A stretch of DNA of 7,977 nt from Xanthobacteraceae bacterium (GTDB lineage Bacteria > Pseudomonadota > Alphaproteobacteria > Rhizobiales > Xanthobacteraceae), in assembly GCA_030648135.1 (NCBI GenBank), contig JAUSIF010000306.1, positions 1-7,977 on the forward strand. Direction: 5' to 3'. Shown one piece after another: positions 5,975 to 7,977 of this stretch (positions are counted from its first letter, which is position 1; every line of letters starts with the position of its first letter). The notes under the pieces were generated by a model, which saw only the letters and a list, made by a program, of their open reading frames with translations, made no database searches and was not told the DNA's origin. The position numbers and the translations under genes were made by a program.

Positions 5975-5985
5975 CGAAATCGGCC

Positions 5986-7566
5986 TCAAAACCTGAGCGG
6001 CTTCGCCTGCTGGACGTGCGGCAGCTTCTGGATCTTGGCGAACAGCTCCGGCGGCGCGATCCCATCGATCTCAACGAGGGCGACGGCGCTGCCGCCCGGC
6101 GCTTCGCGACCGACGTGAAAGGTCGCAATATTGATCCCGGCGTCGCCCAGGAGCGTCGCGAAGCGACCGATGAAGCCCGGCTTGTCCTCGTTGGTGATGT
6201 AGATCATCGACGGGCCGAACTCGGCGTCGATTCGGATCCCCTTGATATTGACGATGCGCGGCCTGCCGTCGGCAAACACGGTGCCCGACACCGAGCGCTC
6301 CTGCCGATCGGTGACGACGGTGAGGGTGATCAGGCTGTCGTAGTCGCCTTCGGCCTCGCGCGTGGTCTCTTCGAACACCATGCCGCGCTCCTTGGCGATG
6401 ATTGCCGAGGAGACGACATTGACCTCTCCGAGCATGGGCCGCAGCAGCCCGGCCAGCGCGGCGGAGGTCAGCGCCTTGGTCTTCATCTGCGCCACTTCGC
6501 CTTCGTAGGTGATGCGCACCGCCTTGATCCCGCTCTCCGTCAACTGGCCGGCGAAGGAGCCGAGCTTTTCCGCGAGCGCGATGAAAGGCTTGAGCTTGGG
6601 CGCCTCCTCGGCGGTGATAGAAGGAAAATTGACCGCGTTGGAGATCGCGCCGCGCAGGAGATAATCCGACATCTGCTCGGCGATCTGTAGCGCCACGTTC
6701 TCCTGCGCCTCGCTGGTGGCGGCGCCAAGATGCGGTGTGCAGACGACATTCGGATGCCCGAACAAGGGGTTCTCTTTCGCGGGCTCGGTCGAGAACACGT
6801 CAAAGGCGGCGCCCGCGACATGGCCGGAATCGAGTGCCGCGCGCAAAGCTTTCTCGTCCACCAGCCCGCCGCGCGCGCAATTGATGATGCGGACGCCCTT
6901 TTTCGTCTTGGCGATGCTGTTGGCGTCGAGAATGCCTCGCGTCTTGTCGGTGAGCGGCGTGTGCAGGGTGATGAAATCGGCGCGCGTGAGTAGTTCGTCG
7001 AGCTCGACCTTCTCGACGCCGAGATCGATCGCGCGCTCGGGCGACAGATAGGGATCGTAAGCCATCACCTTCATCCGCAAGCCGAGCGCCCGGTCGGCGA
7101 CGATCGAGCCGATATTGCCGCAGCCGATGATGCCGAGCGTCTTGGCGGTGAGCTCGACGCCGAGGAACCGGTTTTTCTCCCATTTGCCGGATTGCGTGGA
7201 GATGTCGGCTTGCGGGATTTGCCGCGCCAACGCCAGCAAGAGCGCAATGGCGTGCTCCGCCGTAGTGATCGAATTTCCGAACGGCGTGTTCATCACGATG
7301 ATGCCCTTGGCGGTCGCGGCCGGGACATCGATGGTGTCGACGCCGATGCCGGCGCGGCCGATCACCTTGAGCTTGGAGGCGGCGGCGATGACTTTCTCGG
7401 TCACCTTGGTGGCCGAGCGCACGGCAAGGCCGTCATAATTGCCGATGATCTTGATGAGCTCATCGCGTTCGAGGCCGGCCTTCACATCAGTCTCGACGCC
7501 GCGATCCTTGAAGATTTGCACCGCAGTGGGCGACAGCTTGTCGGCGATCAGGACCCGGGGAGCCAT
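5986..7566 (-). CDS. serA: D-3-phosphoglycerate dehydrogenase SerA
   Basis: It oxidises 3-phosphoglycerate to 3-phosphohydroxypyruvate with NAD+, the first step of serine synthesis, in the cytoplasm. The 526 residues follow the long (type with ASB domain) form. The substrate-binding domain starts MAPRVLIADKLS. The nucleotide-binding Rossmann core has GIIGCGNIGS at about 145-154 and an NAD-selecting Asp at about 171 (MAYDPY). The catalytic triad is Arg232 (NCARGGL), Glu261 (STEPA) and His279 (PHLGA). An intervening ASB domain spans about 318-440, and a C-terminal ACT domain about 452-526 (ITNEDKPGFIGRFATLLGDAGINIA), the site for serine feedback in many members. GGGAGG at 7573-7578 is 6 nt before the ATG, so translation is well supported. 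The gene is 12 nt after serC, which forms the usual serC-serA operon. Confidence 0.98.
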   Translation of the reverse strand: MAPRVLIADKLSPTAVQIFKDRGVETDVKAGLERDELIKIIGNYDGLAVRSATKVTEKVIAAASKLKVIGRAGIGVDTIDVPAATAKGIIVMNTPFGNSITTAEHAIALLLALARQIPQADISTQSGKWEKNRFLGVELTAKTLGIIGCGNIGSIVADRALGLRMKVMAYDPYLSPERAIDLGVEKVELDELLTRADFITLHTPLTDKTRGILDANSIAKTKKGVRIINCARGGLVDEKALRAALDSGHVAGAAFDVFSTEPAKENPLFGHPNVVCTPHLGAATSEAQENVALQIAEQMSDYLLRGAISNAVNFPSITAEEAPKLKPFIALAEKLGSFAGQLTESGIKAVRITYEGEVAQMKTKALTSAALAGLLRPMLGEVNVVSSAIIAKERGMVFEETTREAEGDYDSLITLTVVTDRQERSVSGTVFADGRPRIVNIKGIRIDAEFGPSMIYITNEDKPGFIGRFATLLGDAGINIATFHVGREAPGGSAVALVEIDGIAPPELFAKIQKLPHVQQAKPLRF

Positions 7567-7578
7567 TTCGAGCCTCCC

Positions 7579-7977
7579 TCACGCCGCTTTCTGCAGCGCG
7601 GCCTTGGCCTCACCGAAGGCCCAGTCGAGCCAGGGAAAGAGCGCCTCCAGATCGGCGGCCTCGACGGTGGCGCCGGCCCATATGCGCAGGTGCGGCGGCG
7701 CATCGCGATGGCCGGCGACGTCATAGGCGGCGTTTTCCTGTTCCAGCGCCACCGCCATTGCCTTGATGAAAGCCGCTTGCGCGTCCGGCGCCAGCGCCTT
7801 GACCGCGGGATCGACGATTTCGAGACAGACCGAGGTATTCGAGCGGATTGCCTTGTCGCGCGCGAGAAACTCGACCCATCCGGTGCGTTCGACCCAGGTC
7901 GCGATAATCGCGAGATTGTTGTCCGCGCGCCGCATCAGCGCCGGCAGTCCGCCGATCGACTTCGCCCATTGCAGTGC
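7579..7977 (-). CDS. serC: Phosphoserine aminotransferase SerC, C-terminal part (5' end outside the window)
   Basis: The minus-strand frame is open from the window end to a TGA at 7579-7581 and gives 132 residues. ALQWAKSIGGL, then RSNTSVCLEIVDP, QAAFIKA and HLRIWAGATVEAADLEALFPWLDWAF match the C-terminal domain of alphaproteobacterial-type SerC. SerC is a PLP enzyme that converts phosphohydroxypyruvate and glutamate to phosphoserine, the step after SerA. The PLP lysine and the N-terminal domain are outside the window. It lies directly before serA, 12 nt apart, and the serA Shine-Dalgarno begins right after the serC stop, so the two are almost certainly co-transcribed. Any promoter or leader element lies beyond 7977. 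Confidence 0.96.
   Translation of the reverse strand, partial: ALQWAKSIGGLPALMRRADNNLAIIATWVERTGWVEFLARDKAIRSNTSVCLEIVDPAVKALAPDAQAAFIKAMAVALEQENAAYDVAGHRDAPPHLRIWAGATVEAADLEALFPWLDWAFGEAKAALQKAA

Noticed and set aside
5926..6690. A 254-codon plus-strand frame over the serA 3' half
   Set aside because: It is antisense to the SerA ASB and ACT domains and has no motif of its own.
1..7977. tRNA or rRNA genes, CRISPR arrays, insertion sequences or prophage genes
   Set aside because: None was recognised: no spaced repeat array, no transposase-like ORF or terminal inverted repeats, and no tRNA-like cloverleaf noticed in the gaps.

Overview
The window is GC-rich, densely coded chromosomal DNA. Its gene content (an alphaproteobacterial-type RpoH, a PurA and SerA/SerC with rhizobial-looking sequences, and a HicA/DUF1902 pair of the kind seen in Bradyrhizobium relatives) points to an alphaproteobacterium of the Hyphomicrobiales (Rhizobiales), probably Bradyrhizobiaceae or Xanthobacteraceae. 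This placement rests on remembered family features, not on a search.

Layout: (1) 1-255, plus strand, the C-terminal end of an RluA/RluD-type pseudouridine synthase. (2) 371-1276, plus, rpoH, the heat-shock sigma factor, with a strong Shine-Dalgarno and a possible promoter in the preceding 115-bp gap. (3) 1308-2693 and 2734-4044, minus, a membrane-anchored protein of unknown function downstream of purA, probably in one transcript and meeting rpoH tail to tail. (4) 4045-4195, a divergent intergenic region with a strong GC-rich hairpin in the purA leader. (5) 4196-4495, plus, a short VOC-fold-like ORF that looks truncated, followed by 4560-5504, a ten-helix DMT/EamA transporter. (6) 5473-5926, minus, a HicB-like (DUF1902) antitoxin followed by a hicA toxin gene interrupted by an in-frame amber stop at codon 8. 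(7) 5986-7566 and 7579-7977, minus, serA and the C-terminal part of serC, which form a serine-biosynthesis operon.

The core genes are housekeeping: serine synthesis from 3-phosphoglycerate (serC, serA), AMP synthesis (purA), heat-shock transcription (rpoH) and RNA modification. The accessory material lies between purA and serA: a VOC fragment, a transporter, and a decayed toxin-antitoxin pair whose toxin 3' end overlaps the transporter 3' end.

No clearly new multi-gene system was found. The points most worth following are the amber-interrupted hicA beside an intact antitoxin, an 18-bp in-frame tandem duplication that adds six residues to PurA, a ten-base homopolymer inside the unknown membrane protein, and that membrane protein itself.
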